The translations under genes and the position numbers were made by a program. Positions 46,590 to 59,422 of a DNA stretch of 64,000 nt are shown piece by piece. How positions within the stretch are numbered: position 1 is the stretch's first letter; each line of letters begins with the position of its first letter. A model generated the notes under the pieces. That model was not told where the DNA came from. It worked only from the letters and a program-made list of their open reading frames with translations, and ran no database searches. Source of the DNA: Manihot esculenta (lineage: Eukaryota; Streptophyta; Magnoliopsida; Malpighiales; Euphorbiaceae); assembly GCF_001659605.2 (NCBI RefSeq), contig NC_035176.2, positions 21,577,890-21,641,889 of the forward strand, given 5' to 3'.

Positions 46590-47000
46590 CCTCGCGATGA
46601 ATTTCGTTGCTTAATCAATGAACCTCGAGATGAACTTTCTGCTCAATCGATGAAAGGCTCAACGGGTAGGCTACTTTGAGAATGCTCAATAGAGCGCTAG
46701 ATTTGGGTATGCTTGACGAAGTTTCTGTTCGATGGAAGGTCTGCTCATTCAATGAAACTCGCGATGAACTTTCTGCTTAATCGATGGAAGGCTCAACAGG
46801 GAGGCTATTTCGAAAATGCTTAATAGAGCGTTAGATTAGGATCTGCTCAACGGAGTGTTTGCTCAACAAAGGGTCTGCTCAATCGATGAAACTCGCGATG
46901 GACTTTCTGCTCAATCGATGGAAGGCTCAATGGAGAGACTACTTCGAAAATGCTCAATAGAGCGTCAGATTTGGGTATGTTTAACAAAGGGTTTGCTTAA
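46590..47000 (+). repeat. Three tandem copies of a 135-bp unit in the MULE
   Basis: The block gatgaactttctgctcaat starts at 46629, 46763 and (as gatggacttt) 46898, spacings 134 and 135 bp. Each unit has several gctcaatcgatg sub-motifs. It lies between the right TIR and the transposase, so in promoter or subterminal position. The 76-codon frame over the third unit (46855-47082) is a by-product. Confidence 0.8.
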
Positions 47001-47261
47001 GAGAGGGTTTTCTCATTCTTGTGATGAACAACGATGGAGGGTTAAGATTGGAGAGATGAGAGGTTTTCAGTGTTTGGTTTAAGTTTTTTTTTTAAAAAAA
47101 AAAAAGTTTTATCTTTTAATCATTTATTGGATGGTTCTGACGGTTATTTTGTTAAGGGCAATTCAGTCATTTGGTTCTATATTAATAATAGTTTAGTCCC
47201 TAATTTAACAGTGAGAGCAATTAATTATATTATTTCTAAATATTGAATTAAATTGTTAGAG

Positions 47262-47311
47262 ACTATTTTATGGGTTTGGTCAAATTTTAGGGACGTCCTT
47301 GTAAATGACTC
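47262..47311 (-). repeat. Right terminal inverted repeat of the MULE
   Basis: The minus strand begins gagtcatttacaaggacgtc and matches the left end at about 41 of 50 positions. Confidence 0.75.
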
Positions 47312-47320
47312 TTTAAATAA

Positions 47321-48165
47321 AATCAATTCAAATTATATTGAAGATTAAGCAAATGTTTTCATATTGTTAGTTATAAATAAAATCAATTTTTTATTCAAAA
47401 AAAAATCAATTCAAATTATATTAAAAGATTTAGCAAATATTTTCAATATTTCTAACTATAAATAAAAATTATATAAAGATTTGGTAAATGTTTTCTATAT
47501 TTCTAAATAATTAATTATAAATAAATTCAATTAAAATTAGATTAAAAGATTTAATAAATATTCTCCATAGTACCAGCTAATTAATTATAAATAGAATATT
47601 AATATAAATTAAATCAAAAGATCTATTCTTTATCTTTTTTATTTAATTAAATATAAGTAAATTTTGTTGTGTTTGGCAGCCTTAAAATGTTATTTTCTTG
47701 TTGATAAAAAAAACAGCTAATTTATTATAAGTAAAATATTAATTTAAATTACATTAAAATGTCTAATAATATTTTTCTATCTTTTTTATTTAATAAATTA
47801 TAAGGAAATCAAGATAATTTATTATAAATGATATTAATTTAAAATTCAAATCAACAAATGATTGTATCGACGTTACAATTTACAATTGATGATTTTATTC
47901 TGCTTAACGTTAGTTTCTTTTTCGATATATAAAATTGCAAATGCTCAAAGTTATACTAAATCAAATTTCAAATATTTCTGTGAAAATGATTTTTGGAAAA
48001 AAATTTTAGAATTTTATTCACATATAAAAATATTCAAGTGATGAGAGTGAATGAAGATGTAAAATTACTAATTCAGTTAGTTGAGAAATCAAATTCCAAA
48101 ATTGAGCAAGCATCAAAGCTTAGATAATAAGATTCATCAACAGAGTCACTCTTAAAGAAATTAAT
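47321..48165. other. AT-rich spacer between MULE and hAT relic
   Basis: There is no gene. Imperfect repeats of an aattaaattatattaaaagattta-like unit recur through 47330-47770. Confidence 0.6.
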
Positions 48166-48281
48166 GTGACTAGAGCATTAAGAGGAAAGAATTCAGGAGG
48201 AACAAAGTATTGGTCATGCAAGTTACAACAACCAAATCAATGGCTCATATACAAGAATTCATTTTCATTTTTTTGGAGCTC

Positions 48282-49858
48282 TGACAGTCGGTTCTCGAAA
48301 CCGGTAAAAAATAACATTTCCGGTCATCAACAATATTACTACTGCAGAGAGTGGTAGAGGATCGAATCCACAGAGAATTGAAAACTTATCAATCTTCCTT
48401 ATCAAGACCAAGAGAATTAACTGAAACAAAAATAAACTGAAAGAGAAGTAAATTAAAATGAGATAAACTGAAAGCAAATAAACTAAAAGTAAAATGGGGG
48501 GGGGGGTTGAGATTGATTCAGTTAATCTAATAATGAAAATAATAAAACAAGTGATTAATAAAAATAAAGGGAAATCAATAATAAGAAAGCTCTAGTTGAA
48601 GAATCGAATTCACTTCAGTTGTTAGGATTGATCATTGACACTATGTTTCTTTGATTGTTTCAATAGATTAGTTATGGGGGTGGAAGACGCTTCTCACCAC
48701 CATGTCTCTCCTTAAGATTAAACCAATTAGGGAATGTCCTCTAATTAATCACTAATCAAAAAGTTGCCAAGGAATGTCCTTGGGCCTCAGACAACAAACA
48801 ACTGTCAATTGCATTAAGAAATAGAGAGATCCAATCCTAGCTACCCAAACGTATGGTGATATTGCTAGATTATGCAACTGCTTTAGTTTTTACACCAAGT
48901 GTTTTTGTGTTTGAACAATCCAAGCAATTACGGACTCAAAATTATTCAAACTAACAATATATTACCTTGCAATCAAGAATCAACTGGCCACATTGATCAA
49001 AATAACAAAGCAATAATAGAATCAAGTATGAAATTGCATAAATATTGAATTAACCAAAGATAAAAATGTATGTTCAGATCTCACACTCCATAAAACAACC
49101 AAAGTTTCACCTAATCTTCAATTAGAATAAAAGGTTTCAGCCACTCATGGCTGAAACAAAAACCAAAAGCAAGAAAGGAAGAAAGAAGAGAAGAACCGAA
49201 GCCTTCGAGAGGTGGAGCTTGGGCGGCCGATTGGAGAGAATGGGAGAGAGAGGATCAATGCCCCTTTGATGAAGAGAGTTTAAATAGGATTTAAGGGCTG
49301 CCCTAGGTCTTCAAGTGGCTGCCCAAGTGCTGCCCATGTCTTGCCGCCCATGTGATGAGATGGAGCCTACCTTTTGCAATTTGAATTTTGAATGTGCATG
49401 GCATGTGTGGCATGTGTGGCTTCTTTGACTTCTTTGGCAAGCTGAATTTGAATTTCAAAATCTGAATGTGCATCTTGAAGATTTGGCTTCTTGAATAAGG
49501 AAAAAGATTCTTGAAGATCTTGAATTTCAAACTGCTCTTTTAACTGCACTTTTCTTATTTGGCACTTTCCTTATTTAGCACTTTCCTTAATGAGCTGAAT
49601 CTTGAATTTGAATTTTGAATTCCCTTAAAGATTTGAAATTTGAATTTCAAATTATTTTTCTTATTTGGCTCCTTTCAGTTGCACTTGGCATGCTTGCTCT
49701 CCTTTGCTCCAATTAAGGCAGTTTTAAGGGCATTTTCTCCAAATTGTCTCTTTATACCATTTTCTGCAGAATAAGATTAAAACCACAAAATTAAGCTGAA
49801 ATAGGGTAAATTAACATCAATATCATCATAATAAAATGGACTAAATTATGCTCCATCA
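48282..49858 (-). mobile_element. Solo LTR G (Athila-type family of D/E) inside the hAT gene
   Basis: The 1577-bp LTR, in minus orientation (TGATGGAGCATAATTT to CTGTCA), is flanked by an exact duplication agctc (48277-48281, 49859-49863). It interrupts the BED-finger coding. It contains a G-run of 10 near 48498. There is no internal domain. Confidence 0.92.
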
Positions 49859-51842
49859 AGCTCCGTCGAGGGATAAAGCATGAATTCAATGTTGCCTAAC
49901 ACTCATGAAAGATAGAGCTGCATATGAAAAAGTGAGAAGAAAGGTTAAAGAGGAAGAGAAGTCAGGTGTATCTTCATTTCTAAAAAATTCCACAATTAGC
50001 ACAAAACTTAAACCAATTATTAGTAATCCTATAGCAAGTGCTTTTAACATAATGGAAAATGATAATGGACTTAAAAGTGATGAGAGGGTTATGTGCTAAT
50101 GGAAATTCTTTTAATATTCTACGAAATCCTCAATTTTATGAGATGATTATAAGTCATGCTATAGCAGAAAATTTACTTAAGGCTATTGAAGAAGTGCGAC
50201 CATCTAATGTTCTTTATGTTATAATTGACAATGCATCAAATTGTAAAGCTGCAGGAAAAGAGATAAAGAAGGTATACAAACACATTGTTTTGTCTCCTTA
50301 TGTGGTTCATACACTCAACCTGATTTTTGAGGATTTTGCTATGAAGTTTAATTAATTGAATGATATTTATAAAAAGAGAAATGTACTGTGAAATATATTA
50401 TTAGTCGCACACAAGCATTGTCCTTCTTTAGAACACAATCAAAGTTGAAATTATTGAAAGTAGTAAAAACTATATTTGTTTCACATTGTATTGTTAAAAA
50501 AGTTGTTAGTTTATAAAGAGGCTCTTGTAATTGTTTTTAAATCATGGAAGAAGTGGATAAAAAATGGAGATGAGAAAATGAGGACTATGGGTACATTAGT
50601 TACTAAAACAATAAGTAATAAGGATTTTAGGATAGAGTAGAAAATATAATTGTTACACCCTTTACCCTGTCTAGGTGTAGACTGTGTAATGATTGTCACA
50701 AGTTATATATTTTTAGATATTTTAAAATTAAACTATTTTCTTTATGTATAATTATCAAATTATTAGGTAGTTCATGTAAATTTCATAAAGTGAGTAAAGT
50801 AAAAATGAGATTTTAAACTAAAATTTTGGCAGAATTTTCTCTGTTTTATTAGTATTTCTACCTGTAGTACATATGAAAAATATATTTATAATTATACTCT
50901 CAATTGTCATTTGATATCATAATATTCTTTAATTTAGCACACATTTCATAACAATATCATTCTTTATTTTTCTATAATTATCATCACATGCAAATGTTTA
51001 GCTCTTTTTTTTTATCTATATATGATTACATTATTTTAATTTATATAACCTTCATAACCCACTCTATTTAATATGTATATGCCAAAATATAAATGTACAA
51101 TAACTCGAAGGCTCAAATCAATCAGCTATGATAAGAGTCTCGATATTTGATGTTGATCTCTGATGATCTCTACAGTGATTACTGATCTACAACCTACATG
51201 AAGTAAAATTTAGAGCGCTGAATTAATGTTCAGTGGGTGATTACAAATAAATAATAAAATAAAGTAAGCATATTCATGTATATAAATAATTAAGTAAATA
51301 ACTACAAATATATAAAGTGTAATAAACATGATACATAACATACTTGTCAAACTTCCTGGTATAAGATAGGAGTGCACATATGTATCCTTGTGCATGCCAA
51401 GAATTTTCTTCAAAATCAATAAATCATATTCTTTTGCCAATATTACACATTTTATATTTACAGTAAATCACCATAACTTAGTGTATGCAATAGATGCAAA
51501 TATGTTAACATTCACTGATAATCTCACAAAAGTCTAGCATCAATCTTAATTAAGTTATTAGATAAACATGTAGAACCGACTAGGTAAATAAAGAGTTATA
51601 ACGGTGGACACAAAGTGTTAAACGATAGGCTCAAAGGCCAAAATTGTGACAGCAGCGTTCGGTGGCTATGCTTATGAGGTACCTGATATGTAACTTCAAA
51701 TATAGATCATGTAACGATAGTAGTACTTCGAACTATGTATATTTATATGGCATGTCATATCCTTAAACTAATCTCGACTCCTACTAAATTTACCAAAGCC
51801 AAGTATCTTTAACTCAATGTATCAGATTGTTTAACATAAAGA

Positions 51843-52262
51843 TGTTGTAAAATTAATTTAGATTTCAAAAGATTTTGTGGTCGTTTAAGATTTTATGATC
51901 GTTGAAGATTTTATTTGTGAGAATTTTTTGCTGTTGCAGGTTTGATATTTAAATCTAATATTAAATCTGACCGTTATGATTCTATTATATTATCTCAAGA
52001 TTTTTATAACCGCTTACAACGATCATTTTTTCACTATAAATAGCATACATCTTTACAAAGAAAAATACTCACATTTTTCTACTTTATTCTTTCTTTTCTC
52101 TATATTTTCTACTGGTTTATAAATTATAAATAAATCTTTGTTGTCTTGATCCTGAAAATTAAATTCCAAAAGGACTTGTTTAATTCTGGGGGATTACAAA
52201 ATAAATTCTTACGGACAGTATCTAACACGACTCAGATTTTATTATTTTATCCTATTTTTTCA
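51843..52262 (+). repeat. 5' LTR of copia element I
   Basis: It contains the cactataaatagc TATA box near 52035. Its CA end at 52262 is set by equal length with the right LTR. Confidence 0.75.
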
Positions 52263-52278
52263 ATAATCTTAAGAATTT

Positions 52279-55200
52279 ATGAACTTTACACAAATGGAAC
52301 CAAACGTTGTCACCACCTCTGCTTCTACACTGTCTACTTCCAATGACATTGTCATTACCTCTGCTTCTACTATTCTTTCTGCCACCACTCTTCCTACTAC
52401 TGTAAATGGTGGGCCTCTTCTGCCTGTTGTTCTATACGCTAAACCTTTTCCTGACATCTCAAAGATTGAAGATACAAACAGGAGGGAATTCAAAGCTGCA
52501 AAAGGTAAAGAGCTGGCTATAAGAGCAAACCTTGTACAAGGAAAAGTGCACGAATCAAATAACAGGTATGAAAATAAGAAATCTGATTACAAACCTAAGT
52601 TTAATAATCTCACCTTTAAAAAGAAATGATATTTTTTGTATGTGGTAAGCCAGGTCATCATGCACCTCATTGCAGGAAAAAAGTGGTGATAAATGACAAT
52701 CATTCTAAACCAAAAGTGAATTTAGTTGAAGGATTACTGCGATCATTTCTCAAACTTTTCTTGTAGCTAATGTGCAAGAATGGGTAGTAGACTCTGGTGC
52801 TACTAGGTATATCTGTACAAATAGAAATGTGTTTATGTCCTACACTACAGTGGAGGAAAGAAAAGAACATGTGTATTTAGGTGATTCTAGGACTGTAAGT
52901 GTTTTTTATAAAGGGAAAGTTCTTCTCAAACTCACATCTGGCAAGATCTTGGCACTTAATGATGTAGTTCATATACCTATTATAAGAGCTAATTTAATTT
53001 CTATAGTTCTATTGGGAAAGACTAGGATTAAGGTGTCTTTTGAGTCAGACAAAATTGTACTGAATAAAAATGACATTTTTGTTGGAAAAGATTATTCTAA
53101 TCATGGACTCTTTATTCTCAATATTTATGCAATAACAAATGAAAATGTATATTCTTCTGCTTACTTGCTTGATTTTTTTTTATTTATGGCATGCTAGATT
53201 AGGACATGTTAGTGCTTCTTATATTAAAAAAATGCAATATCTTGATAGAATATCTGGCACTGGTAATATATATTTAAATAAATGTGAGATTTATGCAGAA
53301 CTTAAGTCTACAAAAAAAATCATGTTCAACTATACATAGAGAATCTGAATTGCTTAGTTTAATACACATAGACTTAGAGGATTTAAAATAAACTATGACT
53401 AGAGGTAGTAAAAATATTATGTAACTCTTATTAATGATTATCCTAAATATACTAAAGTATATTTGCTTAGAAATAAAGATGAAGCATTTGATATGTTTCA
53501 ATTATATAAAGCTGAAGTAGAAAATCAATTAAATAGGAAAATAAAAAGGATTAGATCATATAGAGGTGAAGAATATATATTATTTAATGATTTTTATAAA
53601 AAAGAAGGTGATGTGTTTGATTGTAATACTATAATTGAGACAAAAAATGATGAATTTTTGAACATATTTTTCCTTTAAAAGTTGAGAAAATTTCCTATGC
53701 ACCTAATGAAAATATTTATGAAAATGATTTTGAAAATAATAATGAAGATTTAAGAAGAAGTAAAAGACAAAGAAAAGAGATTTCTTTTGAAAATAACTTT
53801 TACACATATTTTGTTGAAAATGAACTTTTAAGTTTTTTTGAAACTATTAAATCTTCTCAAACTTCTTTTTGGAAAGAAGCAATTAAAGTTGAAATTGATT
53901 CTATTACTCAAAATGGTACTTAGATTTTAGTAGACTTGCTTTCAGGAGTTAAACCTATTGATTGTAAATGGATTTTTAAAAAGAAATATAACCTAAATTG
54001 GTCAATTGAAAAATATAAAGCAAGACTAGTAGCAAAATATTTTTCTTAAAAATAAAATATAGATTATTTTGACACTTTTGCCCCTGTAGTTGGAATTTCT
54101 TTTATTAGAATATTAATTATTTTAGCTTTTATATATAAACTTGTTATTCATCAAATGGATGTTAAAATAACTTTTTTAAATTGAGACTTGGAAGAAGAAA
54201 TTTATATGGTACAAACTGATGGTTGTATTGTTTCTGGTAAAAAAAAATAAAGTTCGCAAATTTCTTAAATCCTTATATAGTTTAAAACAAGCCCCCAAAT
54301 AGTGGCATGATAAATTTGATCAAGTTTTGTTGAATGATGGTTTTTTCTCTGTTGAAGTTGATAAGTGTGTATATATAAAATGTATAAATAATGAATCTGT
54401 GATTATTTGTTTATACGCGGATAATATACTTATTTTTTGTACGAGTTACGATATAGTTTGTAAATCAAAAACTTTTCTTGCTTCTAAATTTGATATGAAA
54501 GATATAGAATAGGCAAATGTAATTTTGGGAGTTAGAATCATAAGACAGAATGATAGTCTAATGCTATCACAAGAGTATTACGTTGAGAAGCTTCTAAAAA
54601 AGTTTGGACATTTTGATGTCAAACCAGTGATAGTACCCCTTATGATCCTAACTCTCAATTAAAGAAAAATAGAGGTGATTTTGTTGCTCAATCTAAATAT
54701 GCACAGATCATTGGGAGTCTGTTGCATTTAATGAATTTTTCACAATTTGATATAGCTTATACTGTATCTAGATTGAGTAGGTATACAATAATTCCAATGA
54801 CGATCATTAGACTGCATTAGTTAGAGTAATGAAATATTTGAAAGGTACTATGAACTATGGTATCTTATATAGTGGATTTCCCGCTATATTAGAATGATCC
54901 AGTGATGCTAACTGAATTTCAGATTCAGATAAAATAAAATCTACTAATGGTTATGTATTCACTCTAGGAGGTGGTGCAATTACATGGAAATCAACTAAAC
55001 AAAATATCATTGCTAAATCCACTTGGAGTCAGAGTTTATTACTCTGGAATTAGCTGAAACTGAAGCTGAATGGCTAAGAAACTTCTTAGCCAATATTCCA
55101 TTAGGAATAAAATCAACACCATCTGTATCAATGCATTGTGATTGCCAAACCGCAATGGCCATTGCAAAGAATAAAACTTTTAATGGTAAGAATAGACATA

Positions 55201-55361
55201 TTCGTCTAAAATATAATGTTATTAAGCAACTACTAAAAGATAAAATTATTTCCATTGATTATGTGAAGTCAAAAGTGAATTTGGCCGATCCTCTGACTAA
55301 ACCTTTAGGGAGAAAACTAATAGACGAAACATCGAGAGTAATGGGGATTGAGCCAACTTGA
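52279..55361 (+). pseudogene. Copia gag-pol pseudogene
   Basis: The order is: a gag start fused to its tail (YAKPFPDISKIE followed by a Lys-rich region, with the capsid part deleted); a zinc knuckle FVCGKPGHHAPHC (about 52637); protease VDSGATRYIC (52772); GAG-pre-integrase HARLGHVSASYI (about 53190); part of the IN core (53440-53600), its C-terminal half deleted; RT from WKEAIKVEIDSI (53870), with YADN where YVDD is expected (about 54411); and RNase H ending ADPLTKPLGRKL (to 55361). At least six stops and shifts are present. It is dead: the RT active-site Asp is changed and half of IN is gone. Confidence 0.85.
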
Positions 55362-55913
55362 AATTAACACTGATAGAAACCCAACCTTTGTGACTGGAGA
55401 TCCCATGAAAAAGGTTCACATGGGTAATAACAAGTTACTTGTTAGTTCTGCTAGTACTAGTTTGTCGTTGTCCCTTCCTATGGTGTGAGAAGTACTAAAC
55501 TGCATTAATGAGAGGATGAGAGGAAAACTCTTAATGATACTCATATCTCTTATGGGTGGTGTATAAATTGTAGTATACACTTGATGATATCACCTAAATA
55601 AGTGTGGAGTAAAGCCGCTTCTATGAAATTGTGGCATAATCTCTAGAACATTTATGAACTATCAGGCGCGGGCATGGCCTATTAGCACAAAACAGCGTTG
55701 ACAACGAGATATATGGAGTGTTATGAAATTGATGGGATATTAGCATATAAAAAAGGGTTTTTGGTTCATAGAAATAAAAGTTTCACTAATTACTTTGTAT
55801 GTTAAGTCTTATTAATCTAGGTTTGGTTCATAGTCCAAAAGACACTAGATTCGAAATATATACACTAAATTTCTAAATCCAGCAATAAAAAATATTTTGA
55901 AATATGTGGGGAT
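55362..55913 (+). other. 3' untranslated region of copia element I
   Basis: No coding is seen. It ends in the PPT-like run before the LTR. Confidence 0.6.
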
Positions 55914-56333
55914 TGTTGTAAAATTAATTTAGGTTTCAAAAGATTTTGTGGTCATTGAAGATTTTATGGTCATTAAAAATTTTATTTGTGAGATTTTTTT
56001 GCTGTTGCAGGTTTGATATTTAAATCTAATATTAATTCTGACCGTTATGATTCTATTATATTATCTTAAGATTTTTATAACCGCTTACAACGACTATTTT
56101 TTTCACTATAAATAGCCTCCATCTTTACAAAGAAAAATACTCTCATTTTTCTAGTTTATTCTTTCTCTTCTCTATGTTTTCTGCTAGTTTATAAATTATA
56201 GATAAATCCTTATTGTCCTGATCTTGGAAATTAAATTTCAAAAGGACATGCTTAATCTTGGAGGATTATAAAATAAATCCTTAAGGACAGTGTCCAACAC
56301 GATTCAGATTTTATTATTTTATCTTATTTTTCT
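55914..56333 (+). repeat. 3' LTR of copia element I
   Basis: It aligns with 51843-52262, with dozens of differences visible by eye, so the insertion is old. cactataaatagcc is near 56105. Confidence 0.75.
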
Positions 56334-58740
56334 AATAAAATACACATATTATTTGAATCTATTTCAAGTTATTTTCAAAACATCTATATCATATGCCAAG
56401 GTTAACAAGATAAGAAACTTATGGCAAATAGTATAAAACTTTATCAACTTAGCATTCCAATAGTGTATCAAGCTAATTCACTTCTTGCATTTCATACTAC
56501 TAACAAGTAATAAATGGTAAGTTTTACTCAAATCGTCATGCATAAATAAGTTTGATTATCAAGAAAGCACGTGCAAAAAACAAGCATATTAGTTTTTATG
56601 CATTCCAATTCAAGAGGGCTGCATTCTGCTAAATTTTGCATCAACTTTTCAAATACTTTAAAATTTTAATTAGACTTAAATTTCTATATAAAAAATGTAT
56701 ATATATGTCTTATCTTTCGAACAAGGTATAATTCATGCAAATCTAATCACCTAGCTTAAGTTATGAAATTTGTTTACAAACTGCTTAACCAGATCACACT
56801 TTTAACTTCCATCTTAATTTTATTTGCTTTAAGTCTTTCGAACATCATTCCAAAATTTATATTACAATTATATAATCAAAACAACATTATTCAAAAAGAA
56901 AAATCAATTCCTAATTTCACATATTCATAAGAAAATAAAAGAAAAATAAAAAAGCATACAAATACCAGACCTTTATTGAATTTCTCTTTCCTTTCTACTT
57001 ATATTCTCTAGCTATCTCCTTTCCTTTTGATATTCCTTTCCCTTTGATATTCCTTTACCTAGGGCAATATATATCTTAGGAAAGGATTGAATAACTTGAA
57101 AATTAAAGTTTTATAGTTCAAATTCATGCATGAAAAAATGAGAAGATATTATTTCCTACACATTTATATGCTTACCTTTAATTTTCAAGCTTAGTGTATA
57201 TGGAACTTTAATCTTTCCTTCTTCAATCCTTTCAATATATGACTTTTCTTTTAACTCTTGATCTTAGAGTGAATTTTAGTTGAAAAAAGAAGTTCATTTG
57301 ATGGAAGATTAGCTTGGATTTGATGGAAGAAAAAAAAGAAAAACTTTTATTTTTCTAATGGAATAAGGTTCGACTATAAGAAGAAAGAAAGAAGACAACC
57401 CATTTCTCTTTTGCTTTATCATCTTTCTTATGTTTATTTAGGTACATAGAGGAGTTAAGTTGAAAAGGTGGAAAAATGAAGGACTAAAATTGAATTATAC
57501 CTTTAAACTTTCCATATTCACACTTAAACCTACTAAACTCTTTATAATATTTCAATTTAGTTTTTAAACTTTCAATATTCATAGATTGACCTACTAAATT
57601 ATACTTTTAGCCTTTAGAAGTCCATTTCACCTAAGTAAGAATATCACATTTTAACAAGCACTTCAAGCGAGCACGTCGAAAAATCTTAAGCACCTTCTGG
57701 ATGTGACTCGTTTTCAACTCGCTAATCACACTGTCTATTTTATTTCTGAATATGTCTGTTTCTTTATTTGAGTTTTTTATGATTCAGGTATTAGTAGTTT
57801 AAAGTTATGTTAGCACCTTTTCTAAATAATTCGGGGTAAACCAACACCTTTCCTAATGCTACTTGCTCTAATTATGAAATAGCCTAATTCATATCTATTT
57901 GTGTTACTATTCCTAGCTATAGATTTGAGGATGTGATAATAATAGCTATTACTAAGCTATTATATTTATGATTAAGTTTAGTGATGGTGAAGATCCAAAA
58001 TTAGGAGAAATTTATGAAAAAATGAATAGCATGCTTGGAGAGTAAAAGATATAATGAGAGGTAATAAGCATGAAGATAGTTATAATCAAATAGAAGCTAT
58101 TGTGTTAGAAAGGTAGGGGAAGATGAACATTCCATTGCATTGTCTTAGTTTTACTGTCATACCAACATTTTATGATCGTCACTACTTAAAGACACCAACA
58201 TCTGGAGTACCTAGAAGGACCCCAAATCTTGATAAAAAAGTTATTTTAGATGTCATAGATGTTTTTAGAAGGATAATCGAAAATGTAACAGAATAAGAGT
58301 TTCTATGTGAATAATTTGCCATTTTTCATATGAAAAAAGGGATATACAGCATGGCAACAACTCAAACTAAAAAGGTAACAATAGATTCAATTGATTGGTG
58401 GATAACATATAGGTTTGAAACTCCAAAATTGGTAGAGATAGCAAAAAATGTATTATCACAATCAATTAGTATCTCTCTAGCCGAAGGAAATTGGAATACA
58501 TACTATTAAAAGAAATAGGTGAAATTGTATTAGAGCTTTTAGGTTAGTATTTATTCACTTAAATATTTACCTTTAGTCTTGCTTCATTGAAAGTTATGTA
58601 ACAGAATTGTATAAAATGTGGGATATAGATCCAGAAAATTCATATTTGAAAGATTCAATTATAAAATTAGAGGATATTAAAGTATTAAATAATGATGAAT
58701 TTGATGACACAAAGATTACTGAACAAGGTGAGTGTGACTA

Positions 58741-59199
58741 GACCAAAAAATCATTAAATGCGGAGAAAATCAGCCAAAAAAGTAAAGGAAAATTTTAAAT
58801 TAATTCTGGCATTTTTCTTTTGCAATAATTGTCTATGGACCTTTTTTAAATTAATTCTAGCATTAATTCTAGCATTATGTTTGATATTTGAACTTTATTT
58901 TATTTTCCAATTGATGCACACCCTAAAAATCATAGTTAATTTCTTACAATTATCTGTATTTTTTCCTTCTTTTTATTAATTTGATATTCTTGTAATTTTT
59001 TAATTAATTAAAATAAAATATAATTATAATAATTTGATATTGTGATAATTAATAATAAAATTTAGTTGGCTGTTGAAGTTAATGTATTAAAATAATATAA
59101 TATTATATATGAAAATCAAATAAATTATTTATACCTTTTTAAAGAATTTTTATTTTAACTTTATATATAATTGCATGTTTTTAGGTTCGAGTGACACAT
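58741..59199. other. AT-rich spacer after the hAT relic
   Basis: It is mostly A/T; an attctagcattaattctag repeat is near 58852. The 73-codon frame at 58758-58979 has no recognisable domain. Confidence 0.5.
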
Positions 59200-59299
59200 T
59201 TTTTCCCTAGAAGCATTCACTCTTTTGAAATGATCGTGGAAGCGCGAAGTACTAATTAAAGCAAAAGTACCTGACGCTTCGTGCTTCTGCCAATTTGTT

Positions 59300-59419
59300 T
59301 CCCCCTAGTCGTCATTAATGACTGTTCCTTTTAAATACTCACAAGCCCCTTGCATTTTCATCTTCATCGTCCTCTCCTTCCTCCGCTAAGAACAATTTCC
59401 TGCAATCAAGAACAAAGGT
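59300..59419 (+). promoter_or_regulatory. Possible promoter / leader sequence
   Basis: A TATA-like ttttaaatactc (about 59329) is followed by a CT-rich, unusually GC-richer leader (tcctctccttcctccgc) that contrasts with the AT-rich surroundings. It would read into the coding-like fragment at 60971 if the element at 59423-60967 were absent. This is weak evidence. Confidence 0.3.
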
Positions 59420-59422
59420 TTT

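Larger units (their letters stand above)
22060..47311 (-). mobile_element. Mutator-like element (MULE) carrying nested insertions
   Basis: Its ends form a terminal inverted repeat of about 50 bp with about 41 matches (both share tttacaagga-gtccct and tttgaccaaacc). The flanks are tttaaaaaa (22051-22059) and tttaaataa (47312-47320), a 9-bp duplication with one mismatch, which is the MULE signature. Removing F, A (with B) and their duplicated target bases leaves about 5.54 kb. It encodes a GRF-finger ORF on the plus strand at the left and a transposase on the minus strand at the right, so the two genes converge. Three 135-bp tandem repeats lie between the right end and the transposase. Confidence 0.85.
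51843..56333 (+). mobile_element. Element I: Ty1/copia retrotransposon, internally deleted
   Basis: Two LTRs of about 420 bp (51843-52262, 55914-56333) start TGTTGTAAAATTAATTTA and are clearly related along their length. A PPT-like atatgtgggga precedes the right one. Between them lie copia pieces in the order gag, PR, IN, RT, RH. No PBS can be recognised after the left LTR and no target duplication was found. Confidence 0.85.
50651..57938. mobile_element. Insertion J: probable large solo LTR, interrupted by copia element I
   Basis: It starts TGTTACACCC and ends GGATGTGATA, a decayed inverted terminus typical of large Ty3/gypsy LTRs. It is flanked by ataat (50646-50650 and 57939-57943), and its removal rejoins hAT coding sequence. 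Without the copia element it is about 2.8 kb, with no coding domain, which suits a solo LTR. The boundaries rest mainly on hAT collinearity. Confidence 0.6.
48166..58740 (+). pseudogene. hAT-family transposase relic (BED / DUF659 / dimerisation parts), split in three
   Basis: Part 1 (48166-48281) has LRGKNSGGTKYWSCK, a BED-finger start. Part 2 (49864-50650) resumes at the same point and shows AAYEKVRRKVKEEE, RGLCANGNSFNILRNPQF, then IDNASNCKAAGKEIKKVYKH and a WKKWIKNGDE block: the DUF659 region with an internal gap. Part 3 (57939-58740) carries DGEDPKLGEIYEKMNSM, FHMKKGIYSM, a decayed dimerisation region with AEGNWNTY, and an acidic tail ending GECD. Solo LTR G separates parts 1 and 2, and insertion J separates 2 and 3. 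Many stops and shifts mean it is dead. TIRs and the 8-bp duplication were not located. Confidence 0.8.

Noticed and set aside
51843..56333. Target duplication for copia element I
   Set aside because: aaaga on the left and aataa on the right do not match at the boundaries chosen by LTR length.
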